DNA of 64,000 bases, from the NCBI RefSeq assembly GCF_042186555.1, contig NC_133325.1:89432982-89496981 (forward strand), in the 5' to 3' direction. The stretch is from Aquarana catesbeiana (Eukaryota; Chordata; Amphibia; Anura; Ranidae). The notes below the pieces were generated by a model, which did no database searches, was not told the origin of the DNA, and saw only the letters and a list, made by a program, of their open reading frames with translations. Made by a program: the position numbers and the translations under genes. Below, one piece after another: positions 1-10,970 of this stretch; the first letter of the stretch is position 1, and each line of letters starts with the position of its first letter.

Positions 1-623
1 GAGCCTTCACCCTCATTTTCGTTGCCTTATCATTTTCATTTCCAAGGCATTGTTCTAATCGTCATAAAGCATGTGCTTAACAGAATGAAAATAATAAAGT
101 ACAATACATGTAAATCCTATCAATGAACCTCTCTCATTTGTTATCTCTTGGTCTGTTAAATATACAAATGAAAGTGTGTGCATTTATTGATAGGTAAAAA
201 GAATACTCAGATATTCAGAGCTGTCCTGTGTCCTGCGCACACTTCTTGTGTCATCACATGTATAATTTGATCTCTGATTTCCTATTAAAAACTGTGTTTG
301 CCTACGCACCAGAAGCCACTGGTATAAAACGTAACCTTTATTATGGACTTTTTATCAAATATATTATCCCAGGCTCCAGACAGAATTACAGATTGTAATA
401 GTTGTTCACTATTCCCATTCATTGGGAAAACCAGTGTGCTGCTGCTTCTCCTCCCCCAGCTTCCCAGCGCTTATACAGCTGAGAACATGAGAACAAAGGG
501 GAAAAAAAGGTGTTCACAATTTTTTTTATAGATTTATACACAGATGTTTTACCCTTCATTTCCATTTTAAACTGAATATTAAACTGAATACATTCTTTTA
601 CAAGGTGAGGGTTTGTATATACT
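1..623. other. No gene recognised
   Basis: AT-rich sequence with short open frames only. None shows a known motif, and I see no repeat family that I can name here. Confidence 0.5.
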
Positions 624-1281
624 TTAACCACTTCAACACAGGGCACTTATACACCTTCCTGCCCAGACCAATTTTCAGCTTTCAGTGCTGTCGCACTTTG
701 AATGACAATTGCGCGGTCATACAACACTTTACTCAAACTAGATTTTTATCATTTTGTTCTCACAAATAGAGCTTTCTTTGAGTGGTATTTGATCACCTCT
801 GGGATTTTTATTTTCTGTTAAACAAATAAAAAAAAGACTGAAAATTTTGAAAAAAAAAGTTTTTTTTTGTTTCAGTTACAAAACTTTGTAAATAAGTAAG
901 TTTTCTCCTTCACTGATGGGCACTGATGGGGCTGCACTGACGGGCACTGATAAGGCAGCACTGATGGGCACTGATGAGGTGGCACTGATGAGGTGGCATT
1001 GATGGGCACTGATGATGGGCACTAATATGCGGCACTGATGGGGCACTGATAGGCGGCACTGATAGGTGGCACTGATATGCGGCATGGATGGGCACTGATA
1101 GGCGGCACGGATGGGCACTGATAGGTGGCACGGATGGGCACGGATAGGCGACATGGATGGGCATAGATAGGGGCATAGATAGCTCAAAGGCTTAATATCC
1201 TGCAGACGTCATATGACGTCCGTTCAGGTTATTGAAACCACTTTGCCGCCGTCATTTTGCTGGCGGGTGGCAAGTGGTTAA
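624..1281 (-). mobile_element. TTAA-flanked repeat, family Y (non-autonomous DNA element)
   Basis: The block begins TTAACCACTTCAACAC and ends GGCAAGTGGTTAA, so it has short inverted ends flanked by or including TTAA. Related copies lie at 18421-19398, 27776-28086, 46350-48160 and 49096-50322. The interior shares the 'TATTTGATCACCTC' and 'CTGAAAATTGG'-type blocks and a degenerate minisatellite. TTAA target duplication with short inverted ends is typical of piggyBac-type elements, but I see no transposase, so the superfamily is an inference. Confidence 0.7.
915..1180. repeat. Minisatellite inside family Y element
   Basis: Degenerate tandem array built on 'GGGCACTGATAGGCGGCACTGAT'-like units (about 10-12 bp half units, each around GGCACTGAT). 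Two overlapping minus-strand reading frames stay open through the array only because the repeat lacks stop codons; they are not evidence of coding. Confidence 0.85.
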
Positions 1282-1403
1282 AATACAAACCATACCTGCC
1301 TAATTTTCATAAATTAGAATATTGAAATAACCTTCAGGGCCTTCTTTTCTAATTTTCTCAATTGATCACATCATTATATTCTAAATAATTCTCTGTATTC
1401 TTA

Positions 1404-1790
1404 CCTGTCAAAACTCATAAACACCTGATTATCACTCCTATATGAGCTTGTTGAACATTCCATTCACAAACCATGAACATTACTATAGAGTTTCTCCCCA
1501 CTGTTGATTTCATAGCATTCGCTCTTCTGGGAAGGTTTTCCACAAGATTTTGGAGCGTGTTTATGAAAAGTTGTGCACTTTTAGCCACAAGAGCAATTGT
1601 GAGGTCTGTTACCATTTTGGACAAGAAGTCCTGATCCATAATTGTCATTTCAATTTGTCCCAAAGGTGTTTAGTACGGCTGAGGTCAGGACTCTGTGGTG
1701 ACCATTCAAGTTCCTCCACACCAAACTCTTTAGAGCGTGTCTGTAAGGAGCTGGCTTTTGTTTTACAGGGGCACAGTCATGCTGGAAGAG
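1404..1790 (-). mobile_element. Tc1/mariner-like MITE, left part
   Basis: This segment contains the 'GGTTGAGGTCAGGACTCTG' and 'TTCCTCCACACCAAACTC'-type blocks of a widespread fish and amphibian non-autonomous DNA element. Its other half resumes at 3345-3552 and ends in CCATATAGTGTA next to a TA. The two halves are separated by the foldback element at 1791-3344. The assignment to Tc1/mariner rests on the TA-ended terminus and on memory of the family. Confidence 0.55.
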
Positions 1791-3344
1791 AATACAGAGG
1801 TATGGGAAAGAGGAAGGTGGCGCTGCCCCTCAACTGAAGAGTGACCTTCAGAAGTGTATCACACTTTGCATCAGTTAGTGCAAGTGTTAAATTAATCCGC
1901 AATAGTGTGGTGTATTAAACCGCTAAAAAATGCATATGGTAGCAAATAAACTGTAACGTACAATGTGCTAATATATCACCAAGTGTGTGACACAGCTTAC
2001 CATAAATGTGCCAAATTACACAAATACACGATTATCTAAAATAAAAACTGTTAATATATGAAAAAATATATATATATACTCCTTTAAGAAAATATTTCAT
2101 GTGTATAAATGAATCCTCAAAAAATGAACCAAAAGAGAGTGTCCTCATGTGAAAAAAAATATATATAATAAATGATTCAATCTTTAGTATAAATATATGC
2201 AATATTCCCAAGTGACTTGTGCAGATGTCCAAAGTGCTCTGTGCATAGACTTATTCGTGACTCCAGTGCAGCAAAATGATGAAGTGACAGTAGTGCTTAA
2301 TTTCGGTTCCACACTCACCAGATCTTTGTACCCCTGCAGGGGTAGAGCGCGTGTAATCACGTTTGCTTTAATGGCAATATCCGGAACCGATCACCCCATC
2401 CATGGTACACCAGGTGCAGGATATCCTCATATAAGCGGACATAAAAGATGGTTACTCATAGCGTGACTCCGTGTGATAAAATATATATTAGTCACACAGT
2501 ATAAAAAGCAGGGACACACCATATGCCCGACCAACAAATTCAGGAAAGATAGAACACAGTAAAGCCGTCAGAGCCGGTGTGTGTGTTCCACAGACCGGAA
2601 AAAAACACAGACCGGAAGTGACGTGGGTGCATACTAAGCTCCGACTTACGCGTTTCATCATAGGGCGTCGTTTGAGGCGGTGCCATCTTGGTACACCTCA
2701 CAACATATATAGTGAGCAGTGGTGCTGGGCCAATCCCCTGTAATTAGGTGTATACTGCCATTAAAGCAAACCTGATTACACTTGCTCTACCCCTGCAGGG
2801 GTACAAAGATTTGGTGAGTGTGGAACCGAAGGGGAGCAATACTGTCACTTCATCATTTTGCTGCACTGAAGTCACAAATAAGTCTATGCACAGAGCACTT
2901 TGGATATCTGCACAAGTCACTTGGGAATATTGCATATATTTATACTAAAGACTGAATCATTTATTATATATATTTTTTTTCACATGAGGGCACTCAGTTT
3001 TGGTTAATTTTTGGAGGATTAATTTATACATATGAATTAATTTTTTAGAGGAGTATATATATATTTTTTTTTTTTCATATATTCACAGTTTTTATTTGGA
3101 ATAATCGTGTATTCGTGTAATTTTGCACATTTATGGTAGGCTGTGTCACACACTTGGTTATATATTAGCACATTGCACTTTTTATTTGCTACCATATGCA
3201 TGGTTTAGTGGTTTAATACACTACACTATTGCAGATTAATGTAACACTTGCACTCACTGATATGAAGTGTGATACACTTCTGAAGGTCACTCTTCAGTTG
3301 AGGGGCAACGACACCTTCCTCTTTCCCATACCACTATATTTTAG
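1791..3344. mobile_element. Foldback DNA element with ~580-bp inverted arms
   Basis: The left arm (about 1791-2376) and right arm (about 2752-3344) are inverted copies of each other. The ends read TACAGAGGTATGGGAAAG and, on the other strand, TATAGTGGTATGGGAAAG. The CTACCCCTGCAGGGGTA palindrome recurs in both arms. The central ~375 bp are unique to this copy and carry a 'TACGCGTTTCATCATAGGG' block. No long open frame is present, so this is a non-autonomous element or a head-to-head duplicate of one. It interrupts the MITE whose halves flank it. Confidence 0.8.
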
Positions 3345-3552
3345 TCGCTCCAATTTTTGGAGATTTCCAGAGGAGGCAGCAGCCCAACATAATTCTAAGC
3401 ACAGAATCTTATTAACTATACGCTGGAACAGAAAATGGCCTTCACAAAACCAAAGGTCGTCTTTGAATGTTGTAACATTAACGGTACCCTTTACTGATAA
3501 CACCTGATCTCAATTTGGAGGAGTGTTCACATATTTTTGACCATATAGTGTA
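3345..3552 (-). mobile_element. Tc1/mariner-like MITE, right part
   Basis: Continuation of the element at 1404-1790. It ends 'TTTTGACCATATAGTGTA', a terminus common among vertebrate TA-targeting MITEs. Confidence 0.55.
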
Positions 3553-4073
3553 CAACCAAAATGGAACTGCTCATTTGCCTATTTTACACAGGTGACTTAA
3601 TAGAAATTATAAGACTTGGTAATAACAAGTAATGCAACCTTTAGTTGTAATTAGTCTGGGAACTGTTCCCATTATTAATATATTTACCATCATTATGTAA
3701 ATAACCTTTCCTTAGAATGGTAGGTCTCATCTATAAACGTGCATGAAGGATGAAAAGTCTTTTTTTTCCCAAAAAATTTGTAGTTAGGCATTACATTTTC
3801 TTCTCCTATAAAGAACTAAAAAGGAAAAACAAAGTTTAATTCATTGTTAGTAACAAGAAGAATTCTTTCATTAGACACTCTCACAAGTGACTCTATGTTG
3901 CCCTCAGGAACCAATTAGAATCAAACTTTCAGACACCAGCTGACAGATGGACTAAAAGCCTTATTAGTTAAAACATGCACATTCTGCCAAATATTCCACA
4001 CAATAACCTAAAAAGACTTACCTGTAGTTCACTCCCCACTCACATATGAACATGTGTTTATAAATGTATGTAT
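3553..4073. other. No gene recognised
   Basis: AT-rich sequence without a long open frame or a repeat that I can name. Confidence 0.5.
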
Positions 4074-4330
4074 TTAACCCCTTCAAGCCAACCGTACACA
4101 AATATGCAGCCCCACTGGACTGGGCTTTTTTCTGTGGGGTTGCATATTTGCGTATCTCCTTTTGTGCTAGGAGTGTGCCACATGGCACACTCCCAGCACA
4201 GAGACCGAGGTCTCAGCGGGAGCCCCGGGTCCCATACTAACCATCCCGACAAACAATTTGCAGGTTTGCTTATACTACGCATGCGCCTTTCTGCTGCCAT
4301 TCTCCCTGGCCACCTCTAACCACATCAATC
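4074..4330. repeat. Family Y-related fragment
   Basis: It begins TTAACCCCTTCAAGCC, similar to the TTAACCCCTT starts of the long family Y copies at 46350. It includes a short hairpin (ATATGCAGCCCCACTGG ... GGGGTTGCATAT). The right boundary is unclear. Confidence 0.4.
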
Positions 4331-4530
4331 AATCCACTAATGGTGCTGTTCCCATCAACCGATCCACTAATGGCTGTGTAGTGAGTCACACCACCGCCAG
4401 TCAAAGTGCTCTTTTTCCACCCATGTCCCCTCCTTTCAGATCACTAAAAAGTTCAGAATGAACCCTCTGCACACTGCTATACCCCCTTGCTAGTAAACTT
4501 TGCACAAAAAACAGGGATTTCTAGTTCACA

Positions 4531-5236
4531 AGATTGTCACCTCATGTATCAAATAAATAATGTTTGCACTATTGAAGAAAATGGCCAAAAAGAAAAGCCC
4601 ATTGGAGAACCTAGGAGATAGCTAAAAGAAACACAAGCAGTAAATCAAATGAAATATTAGTTCAGTTTAAAATAAAAAATTATTTTAAAAGTGTTTCACA
4701 CATTTGCTGGCATATCAATGGACCCCCTACCCGCAAAGTACTCCAGATATTTTTGTCTCAGTTTGCGGGCGCTTTGGGGGGCAAGCCAGGACGGCCGACT
4801 TCAAGCGCCATCAGGGTTGAATGATCAGGAAAGCCGGCCTCGGTCCCAACTGAGGCCACATAGTTCGTTGCATTTTTGCGTAGATAATTGTGCATAATAC
4901 AGTAAGCAAGCACAATATGGTTGAGTTTATATTCCGCCATGTGGAGTGGCATCAGAAATAAGTGGAACCGGCTGGCCATTATGCCGAAAGCATTCTCCAC
5001 CACTCTTCTGGCTCTGGCCAGCCAGTAGTTGAAAATTCTCTGGTCCGGGGTGAGGGTCCTCATGGGAAATAGCCTCATCAGATGTTCACCTAGCCCAAAC
5101 GCTTTATCAGCGACAAACACAAATAGAAGATCAGCCACGTTGTCTTCTGCAGGTGGCAAGCCCAAGCCACCATTCTTGAGCCGTCTGTAAAATTCCGTCT
5201 GGGCGATGACTCCACCATCCGACATCCGGCCATTCT
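4531..5236 (-). pseudogene. Harbinger (HARBI1-like) transposase 3' part, inverted duplicate
   Basis: On the minus strand this encodes the C-terminal half of a PIF/Harbinger transposase: the MSDGGVIAQ block, the second-aspartate region (ADKAFGLGEHLMRLFP), the glutamate-helix block (RARRVVENAFGIMASRF) and the MAEYKLNHIV and HNYLRKNA blocks. It is a near-identical inverted copy of 5961-6649, separated by about 725 bp, so the two arms can form a long hairpin. In this arm the frame runs open from about 5225 to 4758, longer than in the right arm, which is frameshifted. It is not a full gene: the first catalytic aspartate and the N-terminus are missing. It lies at the left edge of Harbinger copy A, where the left terminus and exon 1 should be, so a rearrangement has replaced them. 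Confidence 0.9.
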
Positions 5237-5743
5237 GCTGACTTTGCCAAACCCATACACACTATACCAACCTCTTTTGTGTTCATATTTATGGACAAAT
5301 TCAACAAAGCATGTAGTGCAAGGGCCTGCCTGAATACTTTCAAATGGTACTGTTTAAAGTTTTGTTCTCCTATTATCTTGATAGGTAATTGCAGAATGTA
5401 AAAATGTGTTTCAATTTGTACAGTGTGCATTCATATTTTTGTATTATGACACTTCTTACCTGTCCAGTGGGCTGCCAATAGTGTAAGTAAGGAGGGGCTG
5501 GCCAAAGTAGCACACATTATTTATGCATATAGCTCTCAATGAAGTGGAGAGGGTTACCTGTGCAAAACATCTACCCACCCCCCTAAAATTTTTACAATGG
5601 GCCATCAGAGGGTGTGAGGAATCATATAAGTGGACCTTATACTTTTGTCTTTAAATACTCATTTCAATAAATGTTATAATTATGTTGGCCAAGAATGTTT
5701 GTGTCTAATCTGCTTGCAGATTTTTTCTTGTTTGACTCCACAG
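5237..5743 (+). other. Transposase intron remnant with an old MITE inside
   Basis: This stretch is co-linear with the transposase intron of copy B (37950-38470). It ends in a polypyrimidine stretch and CACAG, a plausible splice acceptor at 5741-5743. Within it, about 5255-5440, lies a degraded copy of the MITE that stands free at 14051-14219 and 44631-45000, including the 'CATGTAGTGCAAGGGCCTG' core. Confidence 0.7.
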
Positions 5744-6499
5744 TTTTCTTCAAACCCACAGGAATGGCAGACTGTGGCATCCCACTTTGCCCAGCAGTGG
5801 GACTTTCCTAACTGCAGAGGGGCAATAGATGGGAAACATGTCCACATCATCCTGCCCCCCAACTTGGGGTCATACTATTTTAATTATAAGGGGTTTAATA
5901 CAATTGTGATGCTGGCGGTGGTGTCAGCGACATACGAGTTTTTGTATGTGGACGTGGGGAAGAATGGCCGGATGTCAGATGGTGGAGTCATCGCCCAGAT
6001 GGAATTTTACAGACGGCTCAAGAATGGTGGCTTGGGCTTGCCACCTGAGGAAGACAACGTGGCTGATCTTCCATTTGTGCTTGTCACTGACAAAGCATTT
6101 GGGCTAGGTGAACATCTGATGAGGCTATTTCCCATGAGGACCCTCACCCCGGACCAGAGAATTTTCAACTACCGGCTGGCCATAGCCCGAAGAGTGGTGG
6201 AGAATGCTTTCGGCATAATGGCCAGCCGGTTCCGCTGGCCATTTCTGACGCCACTCCACATGGCGGAATATAAACCATATTGTGCTTGCTTTCTGTATTA
6301 TGCACAATTATCTACGCAAAAATCCAATGAACTATGTGGCCTCAGTTGGGACCGAGGCCGGCTTTCCTGATCATTCAACCCTGATGGCGCTTGAAGCCAG
6401 CCATCCTGGCTGGCCCCCCAAAGCGCCCGCGAACTGAGACAAAAATATCTGGAGTACTTTGCGGGTAGGGGGTCCATTGATATGCCAGCAAATGTGTGA
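5744..6499 (+). pseudogene. PIF/Harbinger transposase exon 2 (copy A)
   Basis: Harbinger transposases are DDE nucleases related to vertebrate HARBI1; they cut and paste the element at 3-bp targets in the nucleus. The exon shows all three catalytic blocks: CRGAIDGKHVHI (first Asp), VTDKAFGLGEHLM (second Asp) and ARRVVENAFGI (Glu). The frame is open from the splice acceptor to about 6250. It then shifts within the ASRFRWPFLTP region, so the last ~80 codons up to the TGA near 6499 lie in another frame. Exon 1 is absent, because the inverted duplicate at 4531-5236 occupies the upstream side. The copy cannot make a complete transposase. Confidence 0.92.
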
Positions 6500-6710
6500 A
6501 ACACTTTTAAAATATTTTTTTATTTTAAACTGAACTAATATTTCATTTGATTTACTGCTTGTGTTTCTTTTAGCTATCTCCTAGGTTCTTTTTGGCCATT
6601 TTCTTCAATAGTGCAAGCATTATTTATTTGATACATGAGGTGACAATCTCTTCTTCAGCTAACTATTACGTTGTGGGTCTGCTACACACACACCTTGTTT
6701 TTGTTGTTAA

Positions 6711-7444
6711 CCTCCCTGGCGGTATGATTATTTCAGATTTTTGCTTCTCAAAGTGGTACAATTATTTTGCAAAGGAAATTTGGCGTTTTATATTGTAGGT
6801 CTGTAATTCTTAGCAATAACACACTTAGATCTGTCCACCAAGAGTCTAGTAGATATCCCGGGTATGATGAAGTTTGAAACACAAAATCATAAATTGTAAT
6901 ATAATAAATATAAATAATTAAAAAAAATAATAATATAATAATAATAAAATAAATTTTCCCACGATTCACTATCGCTCCATTCTGCAAGTGTTCTAATTTA
7001 CTATCGCTGTTTTCTAGCTGGTCTAAAGCCACTTTTGACGTAAAGGGACACTTTTTGGTTGCTATGGACAATCTTAAGTTTCCAGGCAGAAAGAACAGTA
7101 TATGTAATATAAAACTGCATGCAGGGCATGGGCCAAAGCACTGGGGACAAAAGGGAAGTGAAATGATTTCATACAGTATTTGTATACAGTATACTGTATG
7201 TGTTATGATTTGTAAATTTTTTTGAATTTTCCACCAGGCTCCGCCCCGTGCGTCGCGATGCTCGTAGGGAACGGAGCCTGGCACAGAGAGGCTTCGGGCA
7301 GAGGACGGAGCCTGCAGACAGCGCGGGGGGACATTGCAGGATCCTGGGGACAAGGTAAGTAACCTGCACCAGGATCCTGAGATGTAATCCCGAGTGTGGC
7401 TCGGGGTTACCGCTAATGGTGCTGAAATTTAACCCAGAGCCACA
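6711..7444 (+). mobile_element. piggyBac-like MITE (TTAACCTCCCTGGCGG family)
   Basis: It starts TTAA|CCTCCCTGGCGGTATG and the sequence past its right edge resumes with TTAA. The 'GAGTGTGGCTCGGGGTTACC' block near the right side is typical of this family. The expected inverted right end (ACCGCCAGGGAGG) is missing, so the copy is truncated. Comparison with copy B (39280-39340) shows that it interrupts Harbinger copy A. The superfamily is inferred from the TTAA target. Confidence 0.7.
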
Positions 7445-7537
7445 TTAATGATAAAAATAATCATCCTTTTCAGCACCATAAATGAATTGTTTTGAGTGCC
7501 TAAAATGGCCTGATTGGGGCCAATTTTAGAGCACTGT

Positions 7538-7649
7538 GGGGGTTATTTACTAAAGGCAAATCCACTTTGCACTACAAGTGCACTGCAAGTGCACTCGAAA
7601 CTGCACTGAAAGTGCACTTGTAGTGCAAAGTGGATTTGCCTTTAGTAAT
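7538..7649. mobile_element. Short hairpin MITE, family G
   Basis: Inverted ends GGGGGTTATTTACTAAAGG ... CCTTTAGTAAT enclose a near-perfect palindrome around 'CACTTTGCACTACAAGTGCA'. It is inserted in copy A relative to copy B. Relatives lie at 21945-22177, 35829-36154, 36182-36422 and 40028-40115. I cannot fix the target duplication. Confidence 0.8.
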
Positions 7650-8285
7650 TGTCACTGTAAACACCAACTTACTCTAAAAACTGGTACTGAGCATTGAAAG
7701 AAGAAGCCACACATTGTTGAGTATAAAACATTTTACTCTGTGCACATTCTCATGTGCGTTAGAAAAGGGTTTTTGAACAAACCAACATCTTTGGTGTATA
7801 ACATTTTTATGGTTGACATTCTAAATATCCTTTTTTTGGTTAAACAGGCATGTTTAAAACTATAACATACACAACTCAGGAACTTACAAAGTTCCACTTT
7901 GAAAAAGTGAAGGCAATATCAGACATTAGTATGTTAAAACTGTGATGATGTTGCCTTCATCAGATGGGGGTGATGTCACCCCTGTAAAAGCCACATTTTG
8001 AAGATGCACACAAATTGGGACTCAAATGTGGATTTTACTCCTGATCGGATGCCTCATGTCAACATGTGCTAGCTCCCATCATGGGGGATCAATGGATGTG
8101 TTTCAGGGGTGCAACCCCTTCCTTTCATCTACTTGAGTTGCGAGGTAGGGGTTGCACACACAAAACGCGTACATTGATATCCCGTGATGGCAGATAGCAC
8201 ATGTTGACATACTGTGTGCATCTTCAAAATTTGGCTTTTAAAATACTTAAAACTTGATTTAAAATAACAAATTCCACGACAAAAC
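7650..8285. other. Harbinger copy A internal non-coding region
   Basis: Co-linear with 39420-40390 of copy B. It holds a hairpin at about 8085-8215 (GGGGTGCAACCCCTTCC pairing with AGGGGTTGCAC). In copy B the same hairpin is present twice. Confidence 0.6.
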
Positions 8286-8286
8286 G

Positions 8287-9597
8287 TTACAATGTTTGTG
8301 TGTTTAAGATTCTGCCTAAAACATCAATGATTTTCTTCATTTTTTGTTGAACATCATTGATGTTTTTCTTTATTGCACACCATGATCTCCTGCTCTCCCT
8401 GATGAGGATGTGTTCACTTGCACTGGTGAAATTAGTTTCTTCTTCCACAACATCCACATCACCTAAGATACAAAAACACACCATGTATTATAAATATGCA
8501 GGCATACATCTATTGCCTGAAGCTGTGGTCTCAGACACTCACCTGTTGTGGTCACTATTTCGCCCACTTCCTGAACCTCTCCTCCCTCCACATCCTGTTT
8601 GTGGTGTGGTGACTTCCCCTTCTTTAGGAGGTTGGGGGTCCCTGGTGTCCTCAGATGTCCCAAGTCTTTTCTCCCCTATGTGAAGAAAAAGTAAGGTATA
8701 CTTAGCACACAGATATTTGAGGCAAGAAATAGAAATATGAAACATTGCTTGGAAGTGTCGTACAATTGTCTGTTTTGGCAGAGTTCAAAGCTGAATACAT
8801 GATTTTTTGCCTTTCTTCAAGCTGAAATACTTAACTTTTTTGGTAATGTATCACACATGTAGAGACCCCTAGTATCCACTGAAGCACCTGCATGGGACAC
8901 CCTAAAAAGGGTGTTCTGGTGTCCCACACTAGTGCTCCTGCATCCAGATGTGTAAACAGCTGCCGAGTGTCCTCTCCTTACACTGAATCTAGTTTGCATT
9001 TCATTCTAGTTACAAACCCATCTAGACAACAATGTACTAAACTTCTTTTAATACAAATAGTCATGAACAAATGTAGTTAACCTGCATCTGCCAAAAACAT
9101 TGTATTAGTGGGCAAACGAACAATGTTTACTACGAACAATTACTGTGCCCACAAACCTGAAACTTGCCATTTTAAACGCCATTTTAAACTGTACAACATT
9201 AAATAAAAGCACATGGAGCAGCATGCAAGTAATAATAATAGGAACACACAACAAAATACTTCCTTTTTTGTAGCACTCTCTTGATTTTTCTGTACTGATC
9301 CTGCTCCCTCAATTTGAGGTCTGACCATCGTTTCCTCAGTTGATCCTTGGATCGTCGTACCCCAAAATTCTTCTGCAGACTTTTCACAACTTTAGTCATG
9401 ATTTTGGCCTTTCTCACATTTAGATTTCTGTACGGTCATTATTTCTCGTCATAGTCGGCCCTCTTTAGGATGTCCACCATCTCCACCATCTCAACAACGG
9501 ACACATTTGAGGCATTAAATCTCCTGGATCGGGACGTTTGTGGCTCCGGGCTTTCGTCGTTGCTGCTACTCTCATACACCTGCTGTCTCTCCTCCAT
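8287..9597 (-). pseudogene. Harbinger MYB/SANT-like protein gene (copy A)
   Basis: Harbinger elements usually encode a second protein with a MYB/SANT-type (trihelix-like) domain that helps the transposase bind DNA and enter the nucleus. On the minus strand exon 1 starts at an ATG near 9597: an acidic, Ser/Glu-rich leader, then MVEMVDILKRADYD, then the SANT-like part (KAKIMTKVVKSLQKNFGV, RRSKDQLRKRWSDLKLRE) down to about 9199. Two adjacent stops (near 9448) break the exon between the leader and the domain. Downstream blocks at about 8690-8540 (Gly/Thr/Glu-rich) and 8470-8287 (VDVVEEETNFTSASEHIL, NINDVQQKMKKIIDVL, a short coiled-coil-like tail) look like exons 2 and 3. The gene diverges from the MADF-like gene that starts at 9891. 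Confidence 0.8.
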
Positions 9598-9654
9598 GTG
9601 CTCTCACACTGTACCGAAAGAGAAGGGGCAGGGAATATACTAGAAAGAAGGTCA

Positions 9655-9700
9655 GGGGCGGAGTTTCACGCATGCGCAGTGTATATAAAGCATAACACGC
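9655..9700 (+). promoter_or_regulatory. Shared promoter between MYB-like and MADF-like genes (copy A)
   Basis: The ~290 bp between the two divergent starts contain a GC box (GGGGCGGAG, about 9655), an NRF1-like palindrome (CGCATGCGCA, about 9669-9678) and a TATA-like TATATAAA at about 9682-9689 on the plus strand. The same three blocks, in the same order, occur in copy B at 41661-41695. The conservation supports a promoter; activity is inferred. Confidence 0.65.
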
Positions 9701-9890
9701 GTGCGGCGTACATACGATCTGTGAGCGGAGGGTGGAGTAGCGTAAGCGCCGATCGTGCTAACGAAGGTAACATTTGAACTGAGTGCATCAGTGGCCTATA
9801 CTGCTTATAGATTGAGGCCTATATTGGGACAAGATTAGGAGAGTTTAGCCTGACATTAGGGTTTGTCTTGCATTGTGTCTTGCAGAGAAT

Positions 9891-10970
9891 ATGGATAAAT
9901 TTAATGACCATGACTTCCTCCCCAACTTCATTGATAAATACAGAGAGCTGCCCTGTCCAAGGCAGGTGAAACACCCATTTTATAATGAACAAACTAAAGA
10001 GGAAGGCAGCGCTGGATCAACTGTTAGAATTGGTGAAGCCGGTGATTCCCATGGCCTGAGGAGCATATAGAATAGGGAGCACAAAAAGGTCCAGGATTCC
10101 GTGAGATCAGGAGCAGCAGCAGATGACATTTATGTCCCTAGGCTGTGGTACTACAACAGACTGCAGTTTTTGTCAGACCAGACTGAAATCAGGCCATCAC
10201 TCTCAACCCTTCCTTCCTCTCTTCCTTCCACACTTCATTCCACCTCAGATGAGGCTTCCGACGTACTACCTGGGCCTTCCACCAAGATGTGCAGGAGCCC
10301 AGCTTGAGCCAGGTATAGCATTTTTCAACATATTTCTTGTCAAAAATGTAATTATGTTAACTAGATGTTATTATTGATCACTAATTTCTGATTAAACAAA
10401 GTGGTTTACATGTCAATAGACAGTAGTAGCCAAAAATGAGTGGGACAAGAATGAAAAATGCTGGGGTCAGAAGGATAGTCTTTTCTATTTGTTAACATTC
10501 AATTTGCAACAGTCATGAGCTCAAAATTGTGTGTGATTGATGAACAAAAATATAAAACTATGTCCCATTTTCATGCACAGGAAAGTCTCAGCCAGGAGGA
10601 GGCCGTGGAAAGTCTCAGCCAGGAGGTGGCGGGGGAAAGTGGCAGCCAGGAGGTGGCCGTGGAAAGTGGCAGCCAGGAGGTGGCCATGGAAAGTGGCAGC
10701 CAGGAGGTGGCCGTGCCCAGTAGCCTGACTGAACCGCAGGTTCCTTCCCTCCACCTTCCAACAAAAAGGCCCAGGAAGGGGAGGAACGTGGAGGAGTCAG
10801 CGCTTGTTTTGATTCGGCAGGCTGCTGCGTTCCAACCCCCAGTGTTCAAGAGGCCTTTGCGTCTATGATGACCAGTAAGATGCAGGAAATGGAGGTGGGC
10901 CATCATCATTGAGGAGCTCATATTTCAGGTCCTAAATAAGGGGGTGATGGGCAAACTCACAAAAAAGTCA
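9891..10970 (+). pseudogene. Harbinger MADF-like gene (copy A)
   Basis: Exon 1 opens with ATG at 9891 and shows a MADF-type start (HDFLPNFIDKYRELPC). It later shows the SGAAADDIYVPRLWYY block, which matches copies B and C, and it ends at CAG|GTATAG near 10311. Exon 2 follows an acceptor at 10579-10580 (CACAG). It holds five tandem 9-residue repeats of the type ESGSQEVAV, a basic stretch (PTKRPRKGRN) and the beginnings of a C-terminal helix. The MADF domain is a SANT-related DNA-binding fold, so the product was probably nuclear. Frameshifts after about 9990 and 10860 and a stop near 10068 make this copy a pseudogene. The product call rests on motif shape, without a database search. Confidence 0.7.

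Noticed and set aside
876..1187. Two overlapping repetitive minus-strand frames
   Set aside because: Degenerate minisatellite without stop codons; both frames and the related 49792-50130 array behave the same way.
2620..2700. Third hammerhead-like motif (ACGCGTTTCATCATAG, minus strand reads ATGATGAAACGCGT)
   Set aside because: GAAACGCGT is present but I cannot place a CUGANGA block with a stem II between it and the GAAA, so the order of the core is not met.
5630..6370. Host HARBI1 gene
   Set aside because: The frame is flanked by transposon sequence, lacks exon 1, has an inverted duplicate next to it and matches copy B with Harbinger termini; the host gene would not show this.
6748..7353. 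201-codon minus-strand frame
   Set aside because: It lies in a TTAA-type MITE and is largely low-complexity (poly Ile/Leu from AT-rich repeats).
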